NCBI GenBank assembly: GCA_005784505.1
Contig: VCAZ01000039.1
Span: forward strand, 1-64,000
DNA length: 64,000 nt
Reading direction: 5' to 3'
Origin: Bagarius yarrelli
Taxonomy: Eukaryota; Chordata; Actinopteri; Siluriformes; Sisoridae
Shown piece after piece: positions 1 through 11,690 of the stretch. The notes under the pieces are model-generated. The model searched no databases and was not told the DNA's origin. It was given only the letters and a program-made list of their open reading frames with translations. The number at the start of each line of letters is the position of its first letter. Within the stretch, counting starts at the first letter, position 1. The translations under genes and the position numbers were made by a program.

Positions 1-483
1 CACACACACACCACACACCACACACACTTTATTGTGCATAAGCAAGACTATTCAGTATAGAACTTTGGCGTTACGTAATTTAGATATTTTAACGAATTAA
101 TAAAATTGGCTAAAAGTGTCTGTGTGCTAATATGTAGAGATCAAATGTCCCCATAAATTTTCAGATAGTATCAGACAGTTTTTACTTTGTGGGGACATTA
201 GTCTAGTCCATGTAAGGTAACAAATCATTATAAATGGAATTTATTCTAACAGCAAAACACATCCAGAAAAACACATTTCTAAAAATTTTTAAATTGATTT
301 TAAAGAATGAAAAAATTATTTGAGCCCCAATCAATCAGCTGAGATCAGGTGGACGCTCTTGAAGGGACACTCTTGAAAGGACGCTCTTCGAGGGAGTTGC
401 TCCTAAACTTAGTTTGTTACCTGTATAAGAGACACCTGTCCACAGTAGCAATCAATCAATCAATCAGATTCCAAACCCTGCAC

Positions 484-552
484 CATGAGCAAGACCGAAG
501 AACTGTCCAAGGATGTCAGAGACAAGATTGTAGACCTACACAAGACTGGATA
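484..552 (+). mobile_element. Tc1-like transposase N-terminal fragment
   Basis: An ATG at 484 opens a short frame beginning MSKTEELSKDVRDKIVDLHK, the usual N-terminal start of fish Tc1-family transposases (paired-like DNA-binding domain). It stops at a TAA about 23 codons in. It lies in the abcg2 intron just left of 704 and is a dead remnant. Confidence 0.75.
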
Positions 553-634
553 AGCTACAAGACCACCCCCAAACATAGAACTCAAGACAGTTGTTTGTAC
601 AAGCGCACTAACCGAGTTTTTACCTCTACGACTG

Positions 635-638
<4 letters not shown>

Positions 639-693
<55 letters not shown>
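639..693 (+). repeat. (GT)n microsatellite before an abcg2 exon
   Basis: About 27 TG units end roughly ten bases before the splice acceptor at 702-703. Confidence 0.95.
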
Positions 694-696
<3 letters not shown>

Positions 697-703
697 GATT
701 TAG

Positions 704-1117
704 TGGAATTATGAAGCCTGGAGTGAACGCCATATTGGGAGCCACCGGGAGTGGAAAGTCCTCGTAAGTCTCTCTGTTTGTGTTTATCTGTGTGTGAGAT
801 GTGGAGCAGATCGATTTGTTGATTGTGTGTGTGTGTGTGTGTGTTAAGTTTCCTGGATGTTCTGGCAGCAAGGAAGGATCCAAAAGGTTTGACTGGAGAA
901 GTTCTGATTGATGGAGCACCACAGCCACCAAACTTTAAATGTCTGTCTGGATATGTAGTGCAGGTACACACGCGCGTGTGTGTATATACGCTACCTTTTT
1001 CTGTTTCTGTCTCTTTAGCTGTCTATTTCTTTTTCTTTATTCTCTCAATTTTTTTTTCTAACGCACCTTTTGCTTTTTACAATTCCTTTCTTTCTTACTT
1101 CACTCTCTCTCTCTTAA

Positions 1118-1150
<33 letters not shown>

Positions 1151-1333
1151 GATGTTTTCAACTGTCAGCATCATACTTCCTTTTTTTTCACACATTGCGC
1201 TGCTCTAGTACAAAAAAAACGCCTTGTCACGTTTTACATAAAAATCACAGAAAAATGCTGAGGTGTTTTTTTTGGGTTTTTTTCCCCAACGCTTTGATTT
1301 TTGCACTTGTATGCAAATTGACCAAGCTGATCA

Positions 1334-1386
<53 letters not shown>

Positions 1387-1553
1387 GATGATGTGGTGAT
1401 GGGAACACTGACTGTGAGGGAGAATTTGAGCTTTTCGGCAGCGTTGAGGCTTCCGACGTCCATCAGTCAAAAAGAGAAGGAGGAAAAAGTGGAGCGGCTG
1501 ATTAAAGAGCTCGGACTGACTAAAGTGGCTGACTCACGGGTAGAACACAGATA

Positions 1554-1592
<39 letters not shown>

Positions 1593-1866
1593 AGCTTAAA
1601 GGGAAACAGAAATTGGTGAGGAGCTTGAATGAACGAAACTAGCTGACTCACACACACACTCCCTCACTCTCTCACACACACATCCCTCTGATTGGCTGTT
1701 TGACAGGTTGGCACACAGCTGATTCGTGGTATTTCAGGAGGCGAAAGAAAGAGAACCAACATCGGCATGGAACTAATCATCGATCCGTCTGTCCTCTTCC
1801 TGGACGAGCCAACAACCGGGTTGGATGCTAGCACAGCTAACTCAGTACTAGCACTGCTTAAGAGGT

Positions 1867-1909
<43 letters not shown>

Positions 1910-2223
1910 CTGTTTTTAGTCTTTAATAATAAACGAAAAACTCCTTCTGTGCTGTGTGCTGACAGGATGTCGAATCACGGCCGGACCGGACCATCATCCT
2001 GTCCATCCACCAGCCACGTTACTCCATCTACAGGCTGTTCGACACACTTACACTGCTGGTTTCAGGCAGACAGGTCTACCACGGGCCGGCTCAGAGCGCA
2101 CTGGAGTACTTCAGCGACATCGGTGTGGCATCACACACATCTGTGATGAACTATAGTCTATTACATCATTAATGGGAATCCTTAGACAAACTCACATTCT
2201 CTGTCTGTCTCCCTCTCTCTGTC

Positions 2224-2278
<55 letters not shown>

Positions 2279-5200
2279 TTGTCGCTCTCTCTATCTTTCA
2301 ACCCCCTTTTTAGTAATTACATTAAAAATGAGCGTAACAGAAGTAAAACAGCAGGTTCTTGCCATTGTTTCATCATACCCCCCCCCCCCCCCCCCCCCAG
2401 TCACACCCCCCCCTCACACACCCCACCAGTTCGGGAACCACTAATTTATATGACTTTTGTACCAAACTGCTGGAAACATCTGTAGAAACTGCTGTAAAGA
2501 ATAAAGTCACTTCTAGCTTTTATGTCCTGTTTGGTTTTAGGTTTCACCTGTGAGCCCCATAACAACCCCGCCGACTTCTTCCTGGATGTCATTAATGGAG
2601 ATTATTCTAGTTTTTCTCAGGACAAATTGGACGATGATGCAGGTTTGTATAACGCACACAAAGGCATATTCAATTTATAAGAAGTTAACGCGTGTGTGTT
2701 GTGGGGTGGCAGAGTTGGATAAAAAGAAAGACATGTCGTCCATCGAGGAGCATCTGGTGCAGGAGTACATGCAGTGGTCCTACTACAAGCAGACGAAAGC
2801 CGAACTGGAGCAAATCACGCAGGGACGCGATTACGACCACCGGCCCAAGTCACGCACCATCACCTACAACACCTCATTCTGCCACCAGTTCAGATGGGTG
2901 CTGAAGAGGACGTTCCGCAACCTGATGCTCAACCCACAGACCTCCGTCGCTCAGGTGAGCTTCAGTTTATAGCGCATATGATCACGACCTGAGGTTCTGC
3001 TGGTATAGGGTATTAATCATCTTATTTTCTATAACAGCACAGCTGCATGTGTTTAGTTCCTTTCTTCAGTTTCCCACAGCAAAACCCGAAACCCGAGTCA
3101 TGTGATGTGGATTGTTAGATATTTTTTATGTAGAGAATCCTGCGGGTGTCGGGTTTTATTTTTAAGAAGAGGAGGAATGCAGATGTTGATCCTGAGATCC
3201 TGATAACAAAAAAAAGAAGTTTGATGTTTTTTCCACTTGTTGGAACTTGTCCTACATTAACGTTTTACAGATGTTCAGTGTGTTAAAGATAAGTAGTTGT
3301 GTGTGTGTATGTATGTATGTATCCCAGGTTGGCGTAACTCTTTTCCTAGCTTTGGTTGTCGGTGCCATTTTCTTTGGTGTGTCAGACAAAACAAGTGGAA
3401 TCCAGAACAGGTAAGAAACACACACACACACACTTACACACACACTTGTTGCTGTTTGTGTGTGAGCCATTATTATTAATAACTGAACCAGTAACAAGCA
3501 TCTGGATTAATTGTCACATAAATCTGGAATGACTGACGGGTGGTTTGACCACTATTACTATTAAATGTCTTCCTGGATGCCCCGCCCACTTGCTGTTTGT
3601 GCATTAGTACATAGTCTTATCTCTCGTCTCTGTGGTTTCGTGCTTAGAACATATTTGGACTTTGTTCATAACAAAGCAAACATAGTAGTAAAAACCCTAA
3701 GGCCAAAAGTATTGGGACACCTGACCATCACATCCATGTGTGTTTGTGATGTTCGACTCGCTCTTCCTCGTATTATAATCTGGAAAGTCTGTTCACTAGT
3801 TTGTGTCATGTGACTGTTTGGATTGGATCATTCGGATCCAATAGTATTAATGAGATCAGACACTAATGTTGAGGTTGAGGAGGTCTGAGGTTCAGTTGGG
3901 GTTCCAGCTCATCCTAGTGGTGTTCAGTTTAAAGGGGTTGAGACAGAATCAGAACACAGCAGGGGGTGAGGCGTCCACATACTTTTGGATAAATAGTGTA
4001 TTATTGGTAGGAAATGGGTGGGGTTTAAATTGGATAAACTGAAATACTTTTAATTAAAATTTCCTCTAAAGTTTGGTGTTTATTCTGTGACTTTTTATAA
4101 AGGTTTTGTGTGTGATCATGGGTTCAATTCCCAGAACCACCAAGCTGTGCTGCCGCTGGGCCCCCGAGCAAGGCCCTTAACGCTTTAATTCTTAATTGGA
4201 TAAATAATTAGATGGATGTAAGTCGCTCTGGATAAAAACACTTGCAAATGTCCTGTGTGTGTTAACTGCGTTTTTCGGGTTACAGGATGGGCGCCTTGTT
4301 CTTCATCACCACTAATCAGTGTTTCGGCTCGCTGTCCTCCGCCGAACTCTTCATCACCGAGCGTAAACTCTTCCTGTGAGTGAATCCACCGTGTTTACAG
4401 TGGAATTCTTACAGGTTTCACCTGCTTTACTGTTGCACTGTTTTCCCGTCTCACTTCCTGTACAGACACGAGTACGTTAGCGGTTATTACAGAGTGTCGG
4501 TTTACTTCCTGTGTAAACTGCTCTCGGATCTTCTTACACTACGCACCTTTCCAGCCATCATCTTCAGCTCAGTGGCCTACTGGATGATTGGTAACCAAAC
4601 ACACACACATACACACACCACGCCATCCGTTTAGTAATATAATTATTGCAGCTAATTAAGTCTATCGACTTCCTCAGAAAGGAAAAAACAAGGCCTTAAA
4701 TTAAATAATTTAAGTTTTTGACCAAAGACCACCAAGATGTACCAAAACATACACACACTTCGGAAATATCTGATATTTGCAGCCTTTGTGTCCGTCTGTT
4801 TGTGAACGAATTGAGTTTTATTTTATTTAGAATGAATATATAATAAAATAAAACAACAAAAAACTAAAAATGCTATTTTTAAGGCTAAAATGCTAATTTA
4901 TAGAATCCCAGCCAACCTGGTGAACCTGTGTTAAGTTCATAAGCGTTTATTGCTCCATTTTGCCCCCTAGTGGAATAACGGAGACTTACTTTTTAATTTA
5001 TTTTCGATTCAGATTTTTGGTAAAGAAATTACTTGAATAAAAGTACAAAAACTTATCATCAAACTATTTTCATGACTTTCTCTCATTTGAGTGTATAAAT
5101 TAATTGGATGTTGAGGTCATGTGTGTTTCAGTTTCTAATGATATTCTCGCTTCTTCTTCCTCTTCGGTCTCCGAACTGATCGCGTGACTCGTCTCATTAA

Positions 5201-5377
5201 ACGGAACATTTATAGAGGCTAAACTTATTATTAAAACTAAAGTTTTATCATTAACATTTAATAGTAACGCAGGAACGACATCGAATGTAGAGACATGAAA
5301 TAAATTTTACGCAATTAAAAATGAACTTGAGTGAAAGTAAAAGTAAATCCAGTTAAACCGACTCTTAAAATACCATT

Positions 5378-5409
<32 letters not shown>

Positions 5410-5710
5410 ACCCCCCCCCCCCCCCCCCCCTTAAAATCCACTGAAGTTAACGTAACCCGTTGCCACCCTGCAGGCACCCGGAGCTGCAGGTTCCATCGCC
5501 GTGCTCTGCACAGGAACCAGTTCATTTAATCTTGGAGAACTTTGTGTTTCTGCAGGCTTCAAAAACGACGTTGGGGCGTTTTTTTTCTTCATGTTTACCG
5601 TGGCCATGACCGCGTACACGGCGACATCCATGGTGATGGCCATCTCCGCTGATCAGACCGTGGTGGCCATCGCTAACATCTACATGACCATCACCTTTGT
5701 CTTCATGATG
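704..5710 (+). CDS. abcg2: ABCG2-like ABC half-transporter, partial and frame-broken
   Basis: ABCG2 (BCRP) is a plasma-membrane efflux half-transporter that works as a dimer. Exons with GT-AG borders: 704-763, 849-963, 1387-1539, 1707-1864, 1966-2122, 2541-2642, 2713-2954, 3328-3410, 4286-4375, 4466-4590, 5556-5710. Visible motifs are Walker A (GATGSGKS, 738 into 849), the Q-loop YVVQDD across 963/1387, signature ISGGE (1731-1745), Walker B VLFLDE (1791-1808), and membrane segments in the exons from 3328 onward. The Arg aligned with human R482 (IQNR) is kept across 3410/4286. The first coding exon or exons lie left of the window, since 704 starts inside the NGIMKPG segment. A tandem CCGGA duplication at 1981-1990 shifts the frame before the H-loop segment SIHQPRYSI. 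The exons for the last transmembrane helix and the cysteine-bearing third extracellular loop were not found after 5710. It is either a young pseudogene or has assembly errors. The family call is secure; which teleost abcg2 paralogue it is cannot be told. Confidence 0.9.
1336..1384 (+). repeat. (TG)n microsatellite abutting a splice acceptor
   Basis: About 24 TG units run directly into the AG (1385-1386) of the exon at 1387, so the repeat takes the place of the polypyrimidine tract. Confidence 0.95.
1556..1588 (+). repeat. (CA)n microsatellite
   Basis: A CA array in the abcg2 intron after the exon ending 1539. Other short CA/GT runs sit at 1-27, 824-844, 1119-1143 and 3419-3447. Confidence 0.9.
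1867..1906 (+). repeat. (CA)n microsatellite just after an abcg2 donor
   Basis: A CA array starts within a few bases of the donor that follows the exon ending 1864. Confidence 0.95.
2205..2277 (+). repeat. (CT)n microsatellite
   Basis: A CT-rich array in the intron between abcg2 exons 1966-2122 and 2541-2642. A poly-C run follows at about 2380-2398. Confidence 0.95.
3700..4003 (+). mobile_element. Internally deleted Tc1-like element
   Basis: It starts with GGCCAAAAGTATTGGGACAC and ends with the inverted counterpart ending in ACTTTTGG at about 3990. The interior holds remnants of antisense transposase sequence such as the stretch near 3840-3935. Related relics are at 16020, 16800-16925, 23230-23312, 46117-46500 and 47220-47600. 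It lies in an abcg2 intron. Confidence 0.65.
4111..4252 (+). mobile_element. tRNA-derived SINE
   Basis: It has a B-box-like GGTTCAATTCC, then CTGGGCCCCCGAGCAAGGCC, and a tail with GTCGCTCTGGATAA. The same SINE recurs at least a dozen times in the window in both orientations. Confidence 0.8.
5380..5430 (+). repeat. Poly-C tract
   Basis: About 50 consecutive C with a single A, in the intron before abcg2 exon 5556-5710. Such runs are error-prone in sequencing. Confidence 0.95.
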
Positions 5711-6344
5711 GTGAGAAAGTGTCCTGTTGCACTCGCCCGCATTCGCAGCACAGGCGCTAATTTAATCTCACACGTTTTTTCACTGTTCTACTGTAAACAG
5801 CACAAAGACAAGATATGCTATGTTCAAACTGATCAACTTTATGACCTCTTGCAGGTTCATATAACAACCAAGTTCCATAAATCATGTTAAATTATTCTGC
5901 AATGTATACGTTTTACTGCAATACAGAGATGTTAGTCCTGTCCGAATTTAACGCAAATGTCGTACCGTCCGAATAGGGCGCAAGGCTACCAACCACTAAT
6001 GTTTCTATGATCGGTGGGTAAGTGGATGAGAAGAAGCTATGCAATGATCATTTAGAATAAAGCCTGCTCTAGAGAGCCACAACAGAGCGCGGTCACACTC
6101 AACAGACGAGACTCACGGCAGTGGTACTATTAAACTAAACAAACTATTATTGATCTACTGCATAAAAATACTAAGGACAACTAAAATAAAATAAAAATAA
6201 CTTGCAGGCACACGCCACAGGAAAGTTTATGCATGGAATGTAGACTAGGCCCACACGGAGGCAAAATATCTAAAGCACATGACATTACTAAAATGTTTTA
6301 TATTTGTTGAAATTTTTCTGCTTCTTTTATAACTGCATTCAAAC
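5711..6344. other. Region after the last visible abcg2 exon, no gene seen
   Basis: A donor GTGAGA follows 5710, so splicing to another exon was once expected. No segment resembling the ABCG2 C-terminal exons, and no other coding region, is visible here. Confidence 0.6.
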
Positions 6345-6720
6345 AGGAAGCGTTCTGAGCTACATGCTCTTTATCAGACAATAAACAGACAATGCTCTTA
6401 TATACACAGCAAAAGACGCCATCACATAACCATAAAAACAAATATATCCTAATAATTAAAGAAAAGGGCAAATATCAAAATCTTTGTTGAGACCATTAGG
6501 CGATAAAATTTCCTTTTAACTCAAAGGTCTCAATGAAAATTTTGATCATTGCCTTTTCTTCTTTTTTGTTTTGTTCTCACTTTTAGGATATTTGCTGATT
6601 GCCCTTCTTTTAAATTATTTGTTTGCACCATTTAAAAAAAAATGTTTCCCCTTCATGCTCATATAAGGCCGTTGTCATACATGTCTTCATTGTCTGATGA
6701 AGAGCATGTAGCTCGAAATT
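6345..6720. mobile_element. Fold-back (inverted-repeat) MITE-like element
   Basis: The left end GAGCTACATGCTCTTTATCA (6358-6377) is nearly the reverse complement of the right end (about 6695-6714). Further paired blocks lie inside (about 6450-6475 with 6585-6620; about 6476-6493 with 6526-6544). The element is therefore one long imperfect hairpin with no coding capacity. Confidence 0.7.
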
Positions 6721-7060
6721 CAATTAAATTTTATTTGTTTAGCACTTTTAACAACAGACATAGTCTCAAAGCAGCTTTACATAGAAAGCAGTAACAAAGA
6801 AAGTGTAAGTATGTCCCGGATGACCAGACGGGTGGCGATTGTGGCACAGAAAAAAACTTCCTTAGATGAAGTCGGAAAAAACCTTGAGTGGAATCAGACT
6901 CAAGAGGAAACCCATCCTCATTTGGGTGACACTGCACATTTTTGTTAATTACAGCATAATGTAATGGTGATCAAATGTAATGTAAACTGTAGCCTTGGGT
7001 CAATGGAGCAGAGTGAGTCCCAGTCCATCCTTGAAGCTCCTCAAATTCAAGAAAAGGGGC
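6721..7060 (+). repeat. Interspersed repeat with TTTATTTGT...AGCACTTTTAACAA head
   Basis: It starts with an AATTCAATTAAATTTTATTT-like head, includes CAAAGCAGCTTTACA, and later ACCCATCCTCATTTGGGTGA. The same arrangement recurs at 60843-61280 and in diverged form at 52938-53290 and 8575-8880. The transposon class is unknown to me. Confidence 0.65.
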
Positions 7061-7289
7061 AGGAAAACTGGTCACTGGTACCACAGTTACCTGTAGTGTG
7101 AACACAATTAAACACTTTTTTACTGTGAGAGCTGTGGTGTGCCACATATATTCTATTTTGTACACATTTAGCAGTAAAATGTAGACCGAAGTCTGAGTAG
7201 TTCTGCTTTACAGAATAAGGTAAGTTTGTCTACAGAAGATTTAAGGTCAATCTGACAAATGCTTTAAACCTCTGTGAAGTTGGCACACA

Positions 7290-7805
7290 ATAAAAAAAAA
7301 TAATCACCAATACTATGCCATTCATTTGTGCTACGTTTGTGCTGATTTGTGTCGCAAAGGAACAGCACCGGTTTGAAGAGATTTGGATGGCATGTGGTGG
7401 AAAGTGATGTCAATTCCACAAATTCTATTAGTTATTTCTAAGGAGGGGAAATAGATACAACATTCATTTTAATGGCACAAACCAGCACAAAGTGAGCACA
7501 AAAAATGCCAAAAGAAATTTTAGACTGCATGTGGTGGAGAGTGACGTCACTGCTATCTAAAATGTTTTGTTTTATAAAAAAAGTGGTCACAGTTACAAGG
7601 CTTCTCTAACGGCATAAAATGGCACAAATGGAGCACAAACGAACGGCACCGGTTTAGAGATATTTGGACGGCATGAGGTGGTGAGTGACGTCACTGCCCC
7701 AAATTGTTTTTTGTTATTTCTAAGAAGGGAAAATATATTTGATGTTTATTTCAACAGCACAAATAAAGCACAAACGATTGACACCGCTTTTGTCTCAAAA
7801 ATGCT
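7290..7805 (+). repeat. Degenerate tandem repeat, about 140-bp unit, about three copies
   Basis: The block GGCATG(T/A)GGTGG followed by a TGACGTCA-like site occurs near 7389, 7528 and 7670, each flanked by similar GCACAAA-rich and TTATTTCTAAG(A/G)AGGG segments. The copies are about 138 and 143 bases apart. Confidence 0.7.
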
Positions 7806-7810
7806 GCCAC

Positions 7811-8574
7811 GAAAAAATATAACAGAAAAATGCTGTCACACAAGTTTATTAATCTTCATTTTACTTTAATGTTTAGGCTTTTTTTTAAAAAGACTGACGT
7901 AAAAAGATGTAAAAGCAGAGGAATTATTATGTGGTCATTAATATACAAATTGTATTATAGAAAAACATGGTGTTACCATGTCAGTGTTGCTGCCTTGTTA
8001 CAGTTTGACGTATAGGGACGAAGGATTTAATGCCTTAAAACTTGGCACGTGCAGTCTGTCTGTTATATATAACTGAGCCGAGATGTCATGCTCACATTAG
8101 TGCTCGGCAGAAGAAAAACATATTTGATGTTAATAAACACTGCTTTACCATTTGAATTCGAAATGCAAAAAAACGCCTTCTCTTAACCAATAAGAGTGCA
8201 GCAATAAAAAAACGGCTTTGTTATCATTCATCAATAATGCTATAAAAATGTTTTAAAAGCAGTGTTGTGTGTAGAGACCCCATAAAACATTGGATTTGCA
8301 AGGGTAACACATTTGTGTTTTTCTAAACATAAAAAACATTTGCATTTGAGATTTTATAATGTACATATGAGTTGGGGATTTTTTTAAGCTTAAAAATGTC
8401 TTAATTTTAGTTAAACAAATTAGTTAATGTCTAATCTATCAGATCAATATACATATATTAAGTCTGTTTACCGAACCTCATTACAGTTTTTATTAATTGA
8501 TTACTAAATAGTATCAAATTATTAATATTTCTAATAGAACTATTAGCATTGTACAACGTTTCCCTTATGCAACG
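7811..8574. other. AT-rich intergenic DNA, nothing recognised
   Basis: Only short frames with no codon signal or family resemblance. Confidence 0.5.
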
Positions 8575-8880
8575 CAAGGCAAGTTTATTTATATAACACA
8601 TTTTATACACAGTAATAATGATAGTCATAGCAAATACAAGTATTTATTTAGAAGGCAAAAAAAAGGATGGTGGCAGAAATATAGAAAGAGCAAAACATAA
8701 GAAAAGAGAAAAAAACACAGGGGGTGGTCGAGGAAAAAAAAGATTGACTAGAAGATGACTAGAAAATGAGAAAGAAAATAGATGCCTGAATGGTTGTCAG
8801 GCTTGTGGATCACATCAGCTGAGCGATGGCCCTGTCACTTAGACCCCACTCTTACTTTTTCTTTTTTGTTTCTTACTCAA
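8575..8880 (+). repeat. Diverged copy of the TTTATTTATATAAC interspersed repeat
   Basis: The head CAAGGCAAGTTTATTTATAT at 8576 resembles the repeat at 6721, 52938 and 60843. The rest is purine-rich and diverged. Confidence 0.4.
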
Positions 8881-9940
8881 ACAATTGAAAAGGTATACAG
8901 TGACCCAGTTGCTCTTATTCTCGAAAAGGGAATTTTTGTGAGCTAATAAGTTATCTGATGTCCTTAAGAACTAACAATATATATATATAAGTTTAAAATA
9001 AATAAAAAAGAACATTTTGGACTGCATCGCCGGAATACAATCCCTCTAAGCCCTCGTCATACACTAACAAATGGTATGCTACCAGATTATTTTATTTGCA
9101 ATATGTATGAATGTCTGTTTAAATCTCACACTGCCATCGGGGAGAAAATGGTCTTATGGGCATAAAGAAGCCTTTAAAGATCATTATATTCTTTATAATT
9201 GATCCACCAGTTCTTCCACTCAGTTTCTGGAACTAGTAAGCGGAAGGTGAGGGTATATTCTGTTCTTCACTTGGCTTGTTATCTTGGTGGATTAGGAAGA
9301 GCACCTCTCCAGCCCCAAACTCATATATGTAATTAAACATTTCTTTGATCAAGCATTAAGCTCACCTTTCCAGCTCTCACAGGTAATTGGGTGCTCTTCT
9401 GGGTCGGTTTTGAGCTAAAGCTGTCACAAAAGCTTACATTTGTAAGTTTTTCTGTGGGATCTAACATCCATTAATAGAAAACTTTTAAAGCACTACAAAA
9501 TGATACATTTTGTGTAAAAAATCTGAAACTGTAATTAATTGAATACATTGACTGCAAAATTTAGATATTAACAGGGTTGGAAATAATTTGAAATAATAAG
9601 AATCCTTAATATGCAGTTAAAACCTTGCAAAAAGTTTACCCTATGAATAATGGAGCGCCACCCTTTATATGAATTGGTGTTATGGGCACATGAGCTGGAT
9701 ACTGAACTAACTAATTACAGGAAGTATTACAGCTGAAAAATAAAGTAGCTGGAATTAAATAGGTTTTGCCAAATCTGGAGCGGTGCTTTAGGTTATTGTC
9801 ATATTTCCTAAGCATGGCTACAAATAAGCCCTGTCCAGGAAACGAGGTAACCTGTCCTTTTAGAAAATAAAGCACCAAAGGCCCCAGACCATCCAATGTC
9901 TTTTACAATGCTTAAGAAATGACTTTAAGCTACCGTCCCA
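8881..9940. other. Intergenic DNA, no gene recognised
   Basis: Some stretches, such as 9180-9420, have balanced composition and may be decayed retrotransposon, but no frame is long enough to name. Confidence 0.4.
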
Positions 9941-10310
9941 TTCCTCCATCTCAATACTGGTACATTAGATCACAAAGCAACGTGTAACAACTTAAAAAAT
10001 ACTGTTGAAAAGAGCAGCATAAGTACTCGTTTTTGAAAATAACCTGTGCAGCTGCATACTAAATCATCTGCAGAGGACAAATTGCACTGAGAGGAAGACC
10101 TGCCAAAAGTCACGTTGCAGTAGTTTAGTTTTGAAACTACTAAAAACTGCACAAGCAACTGAGTGGCCTGAGTAGATAAGAGTGGTCGAAATCTGCAGAA
10201 TCGTGTCAAGTCAGCAAAAGAAAAAGGTAATTGATTGTCCATAATTACCCCAAGGTTGTGAGCGGTGGTCGAAGAGGAGATCAGCAAATTGTCCATAGTG
10301 CATTGGACAA
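9941..10310 (-). mobile_element. L2/CR1-like LINE fragment (reverse transcriptase, C-terminal side)
   Basis: The minus-strand frame at 9970-10296 reads NLGVIMDNQLPFSFADLTRF and then STQATQLLVQFLV followed by a LNYCN motif. This is typical of the region after the catalytic RT motifs in fish L2/CR1-type LINEs. The same segment (GCAGAGGAC, GAGGAAGACCTGCCA) recurs at 54230-54300. It is truncated and decayed. Confidence 0.75.
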
Positions 10311-10559
10311 TTTGGCATTGGGACGAGTCAGTTGGTTTTGCTAAGGTTTCAGCTGATGAGCTGCCTTTATTATTTAATAGAGTTGCTCAGAAATACAGTA
10401 TGTAATAGCTCTTTGCTAAAGATAATGATATATTTACCCTTTTTTTATTTATCTAGCACCTTCCACGTCTTAATATATCCTGGTCGGCCAGTTTGTAGAG
10501 TCTCGTGAACCTATTTCTGTGAAAAAAAGACTAATGAGTTTTTCAGAAAAGTTATACTT

Positions 10560-10900
10560 TTTCATTCACGCTGGTAAATGTATGTTCAGGCTGCTGCAAC
10601 CAAGCAGGCACGTTAATGGTCTGATGGCTAAACTAAGCATCTGAGGAAGAGTTTTTTTCCCTCAGGCTAACAGACTCCTCAGTAACCATCTTACAAAGCT
10701 TAACATTCTATAAAGAACCATTTACTCCATTGAAATTCTGTCCACTGCACTTTACTGTTACTTCCATTACTTCATGGAAAAAGCATCCAATTGCATAATT
10801 TTACTTGGTACTTATATGTATTTGAATTAATTGCACAGTCTTTGGGGGGCTGGGTTTTTATTTCACTGTGTAAAACTGAAACAAATAATCACAGAATGGT
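10560..10900 (+). mobile_element. Probable LINE 3' end fragment
   Basis: The sequence around 10640-10680 (GAGGAAGAGT...CCCTCAGGCTAACAGACTCC) and the following TGCACTTTACTGTTACTTCC resemble 3' ends of fish non-LTR elements. No open frame remains. Confidence 0.45.
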
Positions 10901-11690
10901 TTTCAAATTATAGATTTTTCATTTTAACATAACTAAGAAACAGTCCTTTGCAAATTTGCTGTTTAAAGTGGTTTAACATATAATATAATTTTTAAGGAAA
11001 ATTATTTCAAATGTATGAACAGATTTGCACATCAATGGCACAAATCCAAAGATAGATATAAAATATTCTTCCTGGTAGAAAAAAAAACAGTTTCGAAATG
11101 ATGATAAAACTGCTATTGGACTAATATGTGGACGCAGTGGAAAGACTGATGAAAGAAATGCATTAAATGATAATGTAAATATTAAACAGGGTGACAGAGC
11201 TTTGCAAGAATGAAAAAAAGAAAAAGAGAAGACATGGGATAGACAAAACAGGTCAGAGTTAGCATAAGGATAATAGCATGTGAGACAGGAACAGGAGAGC
11301 AGATGGACAGGAGAGTAAATGAGAGAGAGAATAGAGTGAAAGCAAGAAGGAGAGGTAGAATTACTGGGCCATATAATGTACTGATCAGTATCAGGATGAG
11401 AGACTGGATGCTGGAGTAAAGGGGGGGGGTTGATAATAGGAACAGAGGAGAATTGGAGAGTAAAGTAAAGAAACATTATAATAATATAATAATAAATTGT
11501 GTGACAATGCATGAAATATTAATGTTATATGATGTTATTATTAATTTCACTATATAAACTCAATTACTGTTTAATATTAACATAGGAGAGATACTTTATA
11601 TATTTTTAATAAACAGCTCATGATTTCCACGCCAGTAAATAAAGGTTATATATTAACATCCTTTGTTGACTGTAAATCAATATTTCAATT
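10901..11690. other. AT-rich intergenic DNA with a non-coding-looking antisense frame
   Basis: A 179-codon minus-strand frame (10973-11512) is low-complexity Ser/Phe/Leu/Tyr sequence from a purine-rich strand and resembles no family I know. I do not call it a gene. Confidence 0.5.

Noticed and set aside
823..1386. 187-codon plus-strand frame
   Set aside because: It fuses the true abcg2 exon 849-963 with intron and GT repeats; the acceptors and donors show the real exon ends.
5460..5555. Extra coding sequence before abcg2 exon 5556
   Set aside because: The open stretch after the poly-C tract does not resemble ABCG2, and the acceptor at 5554-5555 restores the expected phase.
10973..11512. 179-codon minus-strand frame
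   Set aside because: Low-complexity translation of purine-rich DNA, no domain, no splice context, no homologous family known to me.
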